64,000 nt of DNA from the NCBI RefSeq assembly GCF_900143255.1, contig NZ_FRDI01000003.1:1-64000 (forward strand), written 5' to 3'. The position numbers and the translations under genes are program-made. The notes beneath the pieces were generated by a model. It was not told where the DNA came from. It worked only from the letters and a program-made list of their open reading frames with translations, and did no database searches. Positions 14,855 to 23,745 of the stretch are shown in pieces (within the stretch, counting starts at the first letter, position 1; every line of letters starts with the position of its first letter). This DNA is from Desulfovibrio litoralis DSM 11393. GTDB lineage: Bacteria; Desulfobacterota; Desulfovibrionia; Desulfovibrionales; Desulfovibrionaceae.

Positions 14855-17635
14855 ATGAATAAAAAAGCACACAAAAATATAAAGTTCAGTAGCATAAGCT
14901 TTTTAGTGTGCATATTTATTTTTATGGTAATCGTTATCGCCGTTGTTGGCGGAAGAGAGCTACAAAATATCCAAACAATTAACGTTATTACAGACCAAAT
15001 AAAAAAAACGAAAGTAATAGAGTTTGTTGAAAGTCAAAAAACCCTCTCTAATATTGCCAACCTGCGTCGTTTAATTCAAGTTATTTTTGAAACCGAAAAC
15101 CCCAAAGCCAGACGCAATGCCCAGCTTGATGCACACGCTTTAATCAACGAATCAGTTTTCATGGTAAACCCTAAGTTGAAATCAACCTCTCAACAAATTT
15201 CTACTGACATTGAAAAGCTTATAGAGTTAAAAGAGTCTATAAACAACGACAAGGCAAAACTTGAAGAGCTTATTTCATCATATAACCTTAACTTAGCAAC
15301 TCTTTTATATTATATAACCAATCAACCCGAAGCCTATAATATCTATTTAAACAGCATTAAACGCTTGTCTTCAAAAAGACAACAAGATATCACAAGCCTC
15401 TTATATGATATATTTCTAAGTATCGAATCACAAACGAACGACCCCAACCAGTTAAATATGTTTAGCATGACAAATGAAAGCATAAAGCAAATTGGTCTAA
15501 AAAAAAGTTCATTAAAACCAATATTGTTTCAATTAATATTATTCACCTCAGATATTATCGAACTTAATCGCATTCAAAATATCTCACACACAATTATTGC
15601 AAGCTTTGAAAATGATACTCATAAAGAATATAAAGGAAAAAGTGTTAGAAGCATAATTCAAGAAACAGAACGTAGCTTCTTCAACATGCAAAAACTGGAA
15701 CAGGCTATCGCCAAAGACGTTAATAAAGCTCAAAAAATATGGCAAAAAATAGATTTTGAAGTAAGAACATTGCGAGATTCGGTCAGGACTGATTCTGAAA
15801 ACTCTATTGTTTCTTCTTTAAGTTCAATAAACGATACTGTAAACAAAAGCTATTTCATCTCAATAGCCATGTATTCTTCTTTAGTTTTATTATTTTTCTT
15901 TTGTTTTATTGTTTTCTATATCTTGGTGGTTCAACCAATACGCTTAACAGCCCAAAAACTCTTGGATATAAAAAAAGGGAAACTCGATACCACCATTCCG
16001 CCAATATATATTAAAGAAATATCAGAAATTGCTCTTTTATTAGAAGACTTTAGCGTTCATCTTTCAGAGTTATATTCACACGCAGACCAACTAGCAGAAG
16101 ATGTTGCAATTAAACACGACCTCGAAGAAGTCATGCGAGCTGTTTTTAAAGCCTCGTTAGACGGTTATGTTGTTTGGAATATAGAGGAAGTAGAAGCAAT
16201 AAGCCCGGCAGCTTTAACTTTATTGGAAACCCCAAACGATCACGAGTTTACCAAAAGCTGGCATGATTTTGGCTTTAACCACGACTATTTGCTCAAGGTT
16301 TTAGAAGTAGTAAACACACAAAAAGTATTCCGAGATGAAATAACGTTAACTACTGCCAATAATGAAGCTCTTCCTTGTGAAACAACCCACCTTCCTATTG
16401 TTTTCCACGCTAAACCTTGTGTCTTAACTTATATCAGAGACTTAAGAACACAAAAACGTAACGAAGCCGCCCTCTTAATAGCTAAAGATCAAGCCGAAGT
16501 CGCAACTCAAGCCAAAAGTGATTTTTTAGCCCGTATGAGCCATGAGATCAGAACACCAATGAACGGAGTTTTGGGTTTAACCCATATCGCTTTGCAAAGT
16601 TCACCTTCTGAAAAACAAAAAGACTTGTTAACCAAAATCCAATCATCAGCAAAAATTTTATTGGGCGTTATTAATGACATTTTAGATTTTTCAAAAATAG
16701 AAAGCGGAAAACTCACCCTTGAAAATACAAGTTTTTCCCTTGAAAATATTTTGAATACAATGCAAGATTTATTGGAACAACAAGCACAAAGTAAAAATAT
16801 CGGCTTTAATATCATTTACGATAATGAAAAAACAGCAAAAACAAACCTTATCGGCGACTCTTTACGCCTTTCACAAATCTTATTAAATCTAACCGGTAAC
16901 GCAATTAAGTTTACAGAATCAGGCTCTGTTAATGTTCAGGTGCGTACAATTGAGGAAGACAAAGAAAAACTTAGTCTTGAATTTTCAATTATAGATACAG
17001 GCATAGGCCTAAGCCCGGAACAATGCAAAAATCTCTTTCAACCTTTTGTTCAAGCCGATAGTTCAACAACGCGCAAATATGGTGGAACCGGTCTTGGCTT
17101 AATGATCTCTAAATTATTGGTCGAATTAATGGGCGGTTCTCTTAATATAAAAAGTGAACTAAATAAAGGCAGTACCTTTTATTTCACCATAACCTGCCTT
17201 AAAGATAACCAAAAAGTAAAAGATGCTGAAATCGTTAACCAAGAATACGATGAAAACCTGTTACAAGGTAAAAAGTTGCTTGTAGCAGAAGATAATATGA
17301 TCAACCAAGAAATTATAGAAACCTTGCTTGAAGCTTTTGGAATTAAAGTAACACTGGCGGATAACGGTCAAGAAGCCGTTGAGTTTGCCAATAAAGATAC
17401 TTTTGATTGTATTCTTTTAGATATACAAATGCCTGTTATGGACGGATTAACGGCGACAAAAAACTTACGCAACTCAAGTGTTGAATATCTAAAAACCGTT
17501 CCTATTATTGCAATGACCGCACACGCCATGCAAGAAGACATTAAAAAGAGTATGGAGGCGGGAATGAACGACCACCTAACCAAGCCGATTAATGTCGCGG
17601 AATTAAAAAAATGTTTAATGCGTTTTTTAAAGTAA
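14855..17635 (+). CDS. hybrid sensor histidine kinase with receiver domain
   Basis: This 926-residue inner-membrane sensor has TM1 at about 15-37, a helical periplasmic domain of about 300 residues, TM2 at about 338-362, a HAMP linker, a PAS-like domain (about 420-545), a HisKA domain with phospho-accepting His563 (SHEIRTP), an HATPase with NAIKF, DTGIG and GTGLGL boxes, and a C-terminal receiver with Asp856 (LLDIQMP). No Hpt domain or DNA-binding partner is present, so phosphate must pass to a protein encoded elsewhere. The architecture recalls TorS-like kinases that work with a periplasmic binding protein, which is the upstream gene here. Part of its 3' end is duplicated downstream. Confidence 0.93.
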   Translation: MNKKAHKNIKFSSISFLVCIFIFMVIVIAVVGGRELQNIQTINVITDQIKKTKVIEFVESQKTLSNIANLRRLIQVIFETENPKARRNAQLDAHALINESVFMVNPKLKSTSQQISTDIEKLIELKESINNDKAKLEELISSYNLNLATLLYYITNQPEAYNIYLNSIKRLSSKRQQDITSLLYDIFLSIESQTNDPNQLNMFSMTNESIKQIGLKKSSLKPILFQLILFTSDIIELNRIQNISHTIIASFENDTHKEYKGKSVRSIIQETERSFFNMQKLEQAIAKDVNKAQKIWQKIDFEVRTLRDSVRTDSENSIVSSLSSINDTVNKSYFISIAMYSSLVLLFFFCFIVFYILVVQPIRLTAQKLLDIKKGKLDTTIPPIYIKEISEIALLLEDFSVHLSELYSHADQLAEDVAIKHDLEEVMRAVFKASLDGYVVWNIEEVEAISPAALTLLETPNDHEFTKSWHDFGFNHDYLLKVLEVVNTQKVFRDEITLTTANNEALPCETTHLPIVFHAKPCVLTYIRDLRTQKRNEAALLIAKDQAEVATQAKSDFLARMSHEIRTPMNGVLGLTHIALQSSPSEKQKDLLTKIQSSAKILLGVINDILDFSKIESGKLTLENTSFSLENILNTMQDLLEQQAQSKNIGFNIIYDNEKTAKTNLIGDSLRLSQILLNLTGNAIKFTESGSVNVQVRTIEEDKEKLSLEFSIIDTGIGLSPEQCKNLFQPFVQADSSTTRKYGGTGLGLMISKLLVELMGGSLNIKSELNKGSTFYFTITCLKDNQKVKDAEIVNQEYDENLLQGKKLLVAEDNMINQEIIETLLEAFGIKVTLADNGQEAVEFANKDTFDCILLDIQMPVMDGLTATKNLRNSSVEYLKTVPIIAMTAHAMQEDIKKSMEAGMNDHLTKPINVAELKKCLMRFLK

Positions 17636-17644
17636 AATAATCAA

Positions 17645-17784
17645 AATAATACACATGGCATAAAACTGATTAAAACACAAAAAACACTCATTTTACAGGA
17701 AAATTAAATTTTCCTTATTCGTGATTTTTGAAGTGTCTTTCTAGCGAAAGCCACTTTGAGACTATTGTGCAATAGCCTCAACCA
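17645..17784. repeat. dispersed intergenic repeat, copy A
   Basis: This stretch carries two modules shared with other intergenic sites. Module 1, 17672-17707, matches 40937-40972 (core TTTTACAGGAAAATTAA identical). Module 2, 17738-17764, matches 47962-47988 with one mismatch in 27 bases and contains GCGAAAGC, a stem capped by a GAAA tetraloop. Flanking GTCT/AGAC can extend the stem. The element lies exactly between the kinase stop and the duplicated kinase fragments. Confidence 0.65.
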
Positions 17785-17841
17785 ATTAATGTCGCGGAAC
17801 TAAAAAAATGTTTAATGCGTTTTTTAAAGTAAAATAATCAA
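17785..17841 (+). repeat. 57-base duplicate of kinase 3' terminus
   Basis: This segment repeats 17588-17644, the last codons of the histidine kinase plus the bases after its stop, with one substitution (GAAC for GAAT). It comes before, not after, the second duplicated piece, so the order is scrambled relative to the gene. Confidence 0.85.
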
Positions 17842-17860
17842 CTGGCGATACATTACAGTA

Positions 17861-18117
17861 TAGAAACCTTGCTTGAAGCTTTTGGAATTAAAATAACACT
17901 GGCGGATAACGGTCAAGAAGCCGTTGAGTTTGCCAATAAAGATACTTTTGATTGTATTCTTTTAGATATACAAATGCCTGTTATGGACGGATTAACGGCG
18001 ACAAAAAACTTACACAACTCAAGTGTTGAATATCTAAAAACCGTTCCTATTATTGCAATGACCGCACACGCCATGCAAGAAGACATTAAAAAAAGCATGG
18101 AGGCGGGAATGCAGTAA
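17861..18117 (+). pseudogene. truncated duplicate of kinase receiver domain
   Basis: Bases 17861-18111 repeat 17316-17566 of the histidine kinase with about four substitutions. The open stretch (from a TTG at 17869, stop at 18115-18117) would encode about 82 residues covering the receiver from MLEAFGIKITLADNG through the phospho-acceptor block to GMQ. It lacks the first strand with the acidic pocket and the final helix with the NDHLTKP block, so it cannot fold as a full receiver. There is no ribosome binding site. It is best read as debris of a recent duplication. Confidence 0.85.
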
Positions 18118-18176
18118 TGTTATCAGGCAAAATTTAGATTAACTATAATCAATACTAACGCAATATCATCTTTAAT

Positions 18177-19979
18177 TTATTGTGGAATTTTAATATTTCT
18201 ACCAATTTTTATATCATTCGCAGACTTAAAATTATTTAATTTTAAAATCGCATCTGTCGTTGTCTTGTTTTTGCGAGCCAAAGAATAAAGGGTATCTCCT
18301 TTAACTATTGTATAGCTCTTATTTTTTGTAGTATTATTCGTTTTTAGCTCTGAGTTTGCGTTTGTAGTTTGTTTATCTTTTTTCTTATTTTCTTTTACTG
18401 CTGGTTCTTGTTTATCTTGTTTTTTTACTGTTTCAATTTTCTTGGTTTTAGAAGAACTCTCTTGTTCTGATTTAAGCGTTTTTTTCCGTGTAACAGGCGG
18501 AACTTCATAGTTGTCGGGCAATTCTACATCACCGGGAATAACTAAGCGTTGACCTATTCTTATAAGCTCATCATCTCGCATTTTATTGGCTTTTCTGACC
18601 AGATCCGGCGTTGTTCCCCAAGCGCGAGAAAGAGAATATAAAGTATCACCGCTTGAAACAGTATAAAAACGCCCTTTTGTATTAATTTCTGCAATTGTTC
18701 GAGTTTTGTCTTTTTTAGATTTTGAGCTTGCTTCAAAAGCCGGAGTAACATCTAACGTTTCACGCAAAGCAGCTTTACTGCTTGGAACCATAACTATCGT
18801 TCCCGCTTTTGGTCTATCGCTTAAATTAGGGTTAACTTTTTTAAGCATAAGAACGGGAACAGAAAACTTTTTGGATAAAGAAGCAACACTTTCACCTTTT
18901 TTAACCGTATAATCTTTCCAACCGGCAAAAGCTCTTGACTCTTGACGTTCTAAAAACGCCAAGGCTTTGTCTTTGCCTTCCGATAAAATATAAACTGTGT
19001 TTAATTCTCTGGGGTGGCTAATTTGACGCCTAAACGCAGGGTTTAAAAACGCAAAGTCTTCCCAACGCATACCCATGCTTTTAGCTAAACCAACAAGGTC
19101 GGTTCCACCTTTTACTTCAATGGTTTCCGTTTTTAACGCCGCATTTGGATTAGGTTTTTTAAAACCAAGCAGGTCAAGATTTTTCATAATCTTACTAACA
19201 GCAATAAAGCGTGGTACATATTGTTTTGTTTCATCTTTAAGCTGGGTTTTGCCTTGAAGCATATAATTTTTGCGTGAGAGATCAAAAAAATTGTCTGCTC
19301 CGCCTGTGCCTTCCAAAGCACGAGAAATTTTACCCTCGCCCGCATTATAGGCGGCTATCGCCAAAAACCAGTTTCCAAAATCTCCGTAAAGTTTTGTTAA
19401 ATAAGCGGCGGCGGCTTTTGTTGCTTTATAAGTATCACGGCGTTCATCAATCCAAGCATTTTGAGTTAAACCATATTTTGTTCCGGTATATGGCATAAAC
19501 TGCCAAACTCCGGTTGCACCAACCCTTGAAACGGCGGTCGGGTTAAAACCGCTTTCAACAATCGCCAAATAAGCAATTTCTTCAGGTACATTATTGTCTT
19601 TAAATATTTTTCTAATATGTGGCAACCACAATTCACCACGTTCAATAAAGCGGTCAAAAGAATCACGTTTTTTACGTGTAAAATATTTATAATGTAAAAC
19701 TACGTCTTTCCAATCTTCATCACTGATTGGCTGTCCAAGTTCGCTACCTGTTCCTAAAACTTGTTTATCAATAGCAGAAAGCGGCGTTTCGTCATCATCA
19801 GGTAAATCAGGCACGAAAACAATATCATCAACATTATTGTATCCTGCCTTACGTTCTAAATCGAGAAGATCTTCTTTGCTTTTTTTTGTTGAACAAGCAG
19901 CTAAGGAGAATAACACACAAAAAAGACAAATATATTTACAGGTATTTTTACAGCTTAAACCAAATATTTTTTTTAACAT
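18177..19979 (-). CDS. mltD: MltD-like membrane-bound lytic transglycosylase with LysM repeats
   Basis: This 600-residue lipoprotein (lipobox LAAC, Cys29) would cut peptidoglycan glycan strands in the periplasm. The SLT domain (about 115-245) has catalytic Glu142 in AIVESGFNP, followed by GVWQFMPYTG and AYNAGEG motifs. Three LysM modules follow, near 352-398 (YTVKKGESVASL), 438-482 (YTVSSGDTLYSL) and 553-598 (YTIVKGDTLYSL). A lysine/serine-rich linker separates the last two. This length and order match MltD-type enzymes of Desulfovibrio relatives. The start has only a weak GAGAA upstream. Confidence 0.92.
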   Translation of the reverse strand: MLKKIFGLSCKNTCKYICLFCVLFSLAACSTKKSKEDLLDLERKAGYNNVDDIVFVPDLPDDDETPLSAIDKQVLGTGSELGQPISDEDWKDVVLHYKYFTRKKRDSFDRFIERGELWLPHIRKIFKDNNVPEEIAYLAIVESGFNPTAVSRVGATGVWQFMPYTGTKYGLTQNAWIDERRDTYKATKAAAAYLTKLYGDFGNWFLAIAAYNAGEGKISRALEGTGGADNFFDLSRKNYMLQGKTQLKDETKQYVPRFIAVSKIMKNLDLLGFKKPNPNAALKTETIEVKGGTDLVGLAKSMGMRWEDFAFLNPAFRRQISHPRELNTVYILSEGKDKALAFLERQESRAFAGWKDYTVKKGESVASLSKKFSVPVLMLKKVNPNLSDRPKAGTIVMVPSSKAALRETLDVTPAFEASSKSKKDKTRTIAEINTKGRFYTVSSGDTLYSLSRAWGTTPDLVRKANKMRDDELIRIGQRLVIPGDVELPDNYEVPPVTRKKTLKSEQESSSKTKKIETVKKQDKQEPAVKENKKKDKQTTNANSELKTNNTTKNKSYTIVKGDTLYSLARKNKTTTDAILKLNNFKSANDIKIGRNIKIPQ

Positions 19980-20150
19980 TTATATTCTCATTATCTTAAA
20001 AAAGATTAATTTTACTTTTTTTATGATTCCTGCAATACTATAAACACAGTTTATGTCTAAAATAATGCAGAATTTATTATTTTGTCATTACTAAAACATA
20101 ATAAACCTAGCTAACAGCTTAATTAATATCTCACTATACAAGGTCAAAAC

Positions 20151-21647
20151 ATGAAAAACTTCGGAACAAAACAAAGACAAAATAGACCAGAGTTCAAAAA
20201 ATCTCAACAAAATAAACAAGGTTATAGACAATATTCTTCTTCCGACAAAGAAAACCCCAATGATTCTGAGTCTAAAGGCGAAAAATGGCGAGACGATAAA
20301 CCCTCAAGAAGCTCTTCGCCTCACGACAGAGAACGTCCTTGGCGAGACGATAAACCAACAAGAAGTTCTTCGCCTCAAGAACGTAGCTGGCGAGATGATA
20401 AGCCAACTAGAAATGTTTCTTCTCAAGACAGACAACGCACTTGGAGAGAAAATAAACCAGCAGATGATTCATCGCATGACAAAAAACGTGCATGGCGAGA
20501 TGATAAACCGCCAAAAAGTTCTTCGTCTCACGACAGAGAGCGTAATTGGAGAGACGATAAACCGACAAGAAACTCATCATCTCAAGAACGTAATTGGCGA
20601 GATGATAAGCCAACAAGAAACTCATCGCCTCAAGACAGAAAACAAGCATGGAAAGAACGTACTTTTACTCGTAAAAAACCCGAAAGAAATTCTTTAAACG
20701 TAGAATATTCAAACCCTGAACAGGCTGACCCTAATCTTGGTTCAGACAACGAAAGTAGCTTTTCTGTTTTTAAAACCCAAAACACAGATAAATTTAATAC
20801 AACCAAAGCCAAAACAAAAGACAATAAAGAAACAGTTCAAGAACAAGAAGCAGAAGAAGCTATTTTGTTATTTGGACCTAGAGCGGTTTTAGATATTTTA
20901 AAGACAGAACCTAATAAGGTTGATTCTGTGTTTGTCTTAAAAGGTAGACGCAGACCGGAACACGAAGAAATTCTTGATTTATGTCGTAGCGGTGGAGTGC
21001 GTTTTTCTTTAGTGGACGATAAAACCCTTGAACGTTTATTGCAAAGTAAAAATACGCAAGAAAATCCACAGAATAATAGACAAGTAAGAACGCCACAAAA
21101 CTTTCGCCATCAAGGTGTTATAGCTAGATTATTCCCAACAGGGTTCGTTGACTTTGAAGAACTCTTGACCAAAACTATAGATGCTGAGTTACCTTTACTG
21201 ATTGCCCTTGATCAAGTTCAAGACCCCGGAAACATCGGAACTTTAGCCCGTACCCTTTATGCTTTTGGCGGAGCCGGTCTTATTGTTCCCAAACATAATG
21301 GTGCTTTTTTAGGTTACGCCGCTTTAAAAGCCTCTGCCGGAGCCTTGGCGATGTTACCTGTTGCAAGAGTCGGAAACTTAAAACAAGCTCTTAAAGAGGC
21401 CGAAAAACAAGGTTTTAATATCTACGGAGCAACACAAGACAAAGAGGCTGTTTCGATTTTTAAAGCAAAACTGCATTTACCTGCAATTTTAGTTTTAGGA
21501 AATGAAGAAAAAGGCATGAGAGATAGCGTTGAAGCTCGCTGTTTAAACCTAATTTCTATCCCAATGCTCAAAGAAATCGACTCGCTAAACGTCGCACAAT
21601 CGGGAGCAATTATCGCCGCACAGTTTTTAGCGAATAAACTCAGTTAA
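20151..21647 (+). CDS. rlmB: TrmH/RlmB-family rRNA 2'-O-methyltransferase with repetitive N-terminus
   Basis: The C-terminal part (about 240-498) is a SPOUT 2'-O-ribose methyltransferase with its substrate-binding subdomain (GPRAVLDILK onward) and the three knot motifs DQVQDPGNIGTLARTLYAFG, LVLGNEEKGM and IPMLKEIDSLNVAQSGAI. It probably methylates a guanosine in 23S rRNA. The N-terminal 240 residues are unusual: seven full repeats and one degenerate repeat of 16-18 residues, WRDDKPTRxSSxQxR, at about 46-168, highly charged and likely disordered. They may bind RNA. An AAGG lies upstream of the ATG. Confidence 0.9.
   Translation: MKNFGTKQRQNRPEFKKSQQNKQGYRQYSSSDKENPNDSESKGEKWRDDKPSRSSSPHDRERPWRDDKPTRSSSPQERSWRDDKPTRNVSSQDRQRTWRENKPADDSSHDKKRAWRDDKPPKSSSSHDRERNWRDDKPTRNSSSQERNWRDDKPTRNSSPQDRKQAWKERTFTRKKPERNSLNVEYSNPEQADPNLGSDNESSFSVFKTQNTDKFNTTKAKTKDNKETVQEQEAEEAILLFGPRAVLDILKTEPNKVDSVFVLKGRRRPEHEEILDLCRSGGVRFSLVDDKTLERLLQSKNTQENPQNNRQVRTPQNFRHQGVIARLFPTGFVDFEELLTKTIDAELPLLIALDQVQDPGNIGTLARTLYAFGGAGLIVPKHNGAFLGYAALKASAGALAMLPVARVGNLKQALKEAEKQGFNIYGATQDKEAVSIFKAKLHLPAILVLGNEEKGMRDSVEARCLNLISIPMLKEIDSLNVAQSGAIIAAQFLANKLS
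20286..20655 (+). repeat. tandem coding repeat WRDDKP in rlmB
   Basis: Units of 48-54 bases encode WRDDKP-TR-x-SS-x-Q/HDR(x) seven times in a row, with a final degenerate unit starting WKER. Units alternate between about 16 and 18 residues, which suggests that pairs of units were duplicated. Confidence 0.85.
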
Positions 21648-21663
21648 ACAACGTAATCTAACA

Positions 21664-21703
21664 AGCTCTAAAAATGTGGTGTTAATACCATCTTTTTAGA
21701 GCT
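21664..21703. terminator. hairpin after rlmB
   Basis: AGCTCTAAAAA (21664-21674) pairs with TTTTTAGAGCT (21693-21703); an inner TGGT/ACCA pair closes a six-base loop. It lies 17 bases after the rlmB stop. There is no long T-run beyond the stem, so strength is uncertain. Confidence 0.55.
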
Positions 21704-21782
21704 CGTTGCAATACTATTATTTTTTATATATTGTTGAGTAATATGAGTTTTATGTAGGTTTATCAATTCGTCTTCTATTTGT

Positions 21783-22334
21783 CTACTTCCAAATAGATGC
21801 ACTTGGGATGATTTTCATAAGGCATATATCATCGCCCATTTTGACACTTTTCAATAGCTCAACCATGACCTCACAGCCAAAGACTTTCTCAAAAAGAACT
21901 TTGCTGTACCCCGTGGTACATTGACACCAGGTATCCGTATCAAGCTTTTCCACGTCAGCAAGTATCGGACAAGGACAAAATGGAAATTGGAGGTAAAGCT
22001 CTCCATTTACAGCCGATAGTCCAGCTGCCTTTGCTTTTTCTTGATTGGCAAATTCATCCAAACTAGCCGATGATTCAAACAATTCTTGTACTAGTGCCAA
22101 GTTTTTATCCATCTCTTGTCCACACTGACAATTCATTCTGATATGTTTGACGGTAGGTTTGTCAAACTTGCTCTCTAGCCTGCTCATGGTGGACTTTACC
22201 CAAGTTTTATCATCCTCTAAAGAATGTTGCCCTTGTATACCGTGTACAATTTCTGTTGCCGTTAACTCATCGCTTGCTGATTTGACAGCTTTAAATATAA
22301 GCTGCTCTTGAATTTTTCTATTATCAGACACCAT
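21783..22334 (-). CDS. cysteine-rich protein of unknown function (DUF6144-like)
   Basis: This 183-residue protein has no signal peptide. It begins with a helical region, followed by cysteine clusters CQCGQEM (about 89-95), FPFCPCPIL (about 117-125) and WCQCTTGYSK (about 136-145). The C-x-C and CTxGY patterns recall metal- or thiol-binding proteins grouped with V4R-like or DUF6144 families, but I cannot assign it firmly. Base composition looks clearly less AT-rich than its neighbours and codon choice differs, which suggests recent transfer. It follows the YhcH-family gene with a 63-base gap that holds a TGGTAG/CTACCA hairpin (22371-22392). Confidence 0.7.
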   Translation of the reverse strand: MVSDNRKIQEQLIFKAVKSASDELTATEIVHGIQGQHSLEDDKTWVKSTMSRLESKFDKPTVKHIRMNCQCGQEMDKNLALVQELFESSASLDEFANQEKAKAAGLSAVNGELYLQFPFCPCPILADVEKLDTDTWCQCTTGYSKVLFEKVFGCEVMVELLKSVKMGDDICLMKIIPSASIWK

Positions 22335-22397
22335 ACCTACTGTAATCCACCTATGTTTAGTAATATTTAATGGTAGAGTTTTTATGCTACCACCTTT

Positions 22398-22880
22398 TTA
22401 TTCGTCTCTTTTAATTAAATCAGCCCGTATTTTAAAGATAAGCTTATGAATTGCTTCCGAATCTTCCGTACTACAACAAGGTGCGTGTTGTTCATAGGGG
22501 AAATAAATAACATACTGCCCCGCTGTTAAGTTAATAACGTTTGCCAGTGGGTCATGAGAATAAAACGCCACGTCTTTTGCTTCAAACTGATCGTCTAAAC
22601 TTGGAATAGACGGTGTTTGACTGCAATATATATGGCTTTCTTTTCCGCTCAACAAAACCTGAATATCAATAAAGTCTTTATGTATTTCGCTATTTTTATG
22701 AATCTTATCAGCAGTTCTAACTGTGTCTCGAATAACAAAAAAATCATTACCGATAATTTGATGTTTACCATCTGCCAGTTTAAACACATCTTGTGATTCG
22801 ATAAATTGAAATGCCACATCAAACAGTTTGGGATAAAAGTGTTTGTGTGCCTGCCAGTTATTTAAAAATCCAACAATCAT
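22398..22880 (-). CDS. YhcH/YjgK/YiaL (DUF386) family protein
   Basis: This 160-residue cupin-like protein has the family blocks HKDFIDIQVLLSGKE, YSHDPLANVINLTAGQYVIYFPYEQHAP and the C-terminal VHKLIFKI-type strand. Relatives include EbgC, TabA and NanQ, which bind sugars or open sialic-acid rings. The histidines and glutamates of the cupin metal site are visible in the first and third blocks. It has no clear metabolic partner here; neighbours are a Cys-rich unknown and mogA. A G-rich ribosome binding site lies upstream of the ATG. Confidence 0.85.
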   Translation of the reverse strand: MIVGFLNNWQAHKHFYPKLFDVAFQFIESQDVFKLADGKHQIIGNDFFVIRDTVRTADKIHKNSEIHKDFIDIQVLLSGKESHIYCSQTPSIPSLDDQFEAKDVAFYSHDPLANVINLTAGQYVIYFPYEQHAPCCSTEDSEAIHKLIFKIRADLIKRDE

Positions 22881-22917
22881 AAAAACCCCCGTCAGTATAA
22901 AATAATACGTGAAAACC

Positions 22918-23718
22918 TTATTTTACGGCACAATCGGCTGGATCGCCTTGCGCCTTATCAATAGTATGTTTTATTGCCGGTAAAACCACACTCAAAGTTT
23001 CTTCAACCGCTTTTGGCGAACCGGGAAGGTTAATTACGAGACTTTTACCGATCAAGCCGGCTTTTGCACGAGAAATAGCGGCATGAGGCGTTTTACTAAG
23101 CGAAGCCACCAACATAGAAACAGAAAAGCCCGGCAATTCACAATCCAAAACTTTACTCATGGTTTCAGGCGTAATATCTCTCGGTCCTACGCCTGTTCCT
23201 CCGGTTGTAATAATCAAGTCATATCTCTGAATTAACGCCAAATCACTAAGCAAAACTCTTAACAACTCGCTTTCGTCGCTTAAAATATAACCCTTTGAAT
23301 GGCGTAACGGCAACTTGTCTTGTACTAATTTTTCAATAAGAGGTCCGCTTGTATCTTCTCTTTCTCCCTTTGCCCCTTTATCGGAAAGAGTTACAACAGC
23401 AAGACTATAACCGTTTTTTTGTATACTTAAAGTCAAAGATGTCGGCGACTCGACCTGAGAATTAAACTGAAAATCAACCAAAATCTCAACCAAAACAACA
23501 AGGCGTGAAATATTATCTGAAGCATTATGCCAAATTTTTGCCAAAACTCGAAACAGAGGAATATCCTGAAAAACCAAAATATCTCCTATGCTCGTCTTAT
23601 TAATCAGCTCAAGAGGGCAATTCACGCTTAAAATATCTTCACTATACGGAACGGCAGTCAAGTAAAGACTGTGTCCTTTAATCAAATTATTTGTCGTGTA
23701 ACAATAACAATCATACAT
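22918..23718 (-). CDS. mog: MogA/MoaB-family molybdopterin adenylyltransferase with N-terminal extension
   Basis: The C-terminal domain (about 104-266) is a MogA/MoaB fold that adenylylates molybdopterin before metal insertion by MoeA. Motifs are VVTLSDKGAKGEREDTSGP, the phosphate loop TTGGTGVGPRDITPE and the C-terminal INLPGSPKAVEE. The N-terminal part (about 1-100), with strands such as TSIGDILVFQDIPLFRVL, is an extra domain not found in E. coli MogA (about 195 residues). Desulfovibrio relatives often carry such an N-terminal addition, which I read as a degenerate MOSC-like or beta-barrel domain. It sits between yhcH and an internally duplicated gene. Confidence 0.88.
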   Translation of the reverse strand: MYDCYCYTTNNLIKGHSLYLTAVPYSEDILSVNCPLELINKTSIGDILVFQDIPLFRVLAKIWHNASDNISRLVVLVEILVDFQFNSQVESPTSLTLSIQKNGYSLAVVTLSDKGAKGEREDTSGPLIEKLVQDKLPLRHSKGYILSDESELLRVLLSDLALIQRYDLIITTGGTGVGPRDITPETMSKVLDCELPGFSVSMLVASLSKTPHAAISRAKAGLIGKSLVINLPGSPKAVEETLSVVLPAIKHTIDKAQGDPADCAVK

Positions 23719-23745
23719 AAGTTTTATCTTCTTTTTATAGTTAAG

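Noticed and set aside
20286-20655. Regularly spaced direct repeats that might suggest a CRISPR array
   Set aside because: The repeats are in frame within rlmB, with no constant repeat/variable spacer structure and no cas genes nearby.
7802-20743. Sequence CTGACCCTAATCTTGG (encoding DPNLG) shared by the zinc-ribbon gene tail (7802-7817) and rlmB (about 20726-20741)
   Set aside because: A 16-base exact match is close to the number expected by chance for a 64-kb window, and the flanking bases do not match. The two genes are otherwise unrelated.
22371-22392. TGGTAG/CTACCA hairpin as a regulatory element
   Set aside because: The stem is only six bases and lies in a short gap between two co-directional genes; it is too weak to call a terminator or operator on its own.
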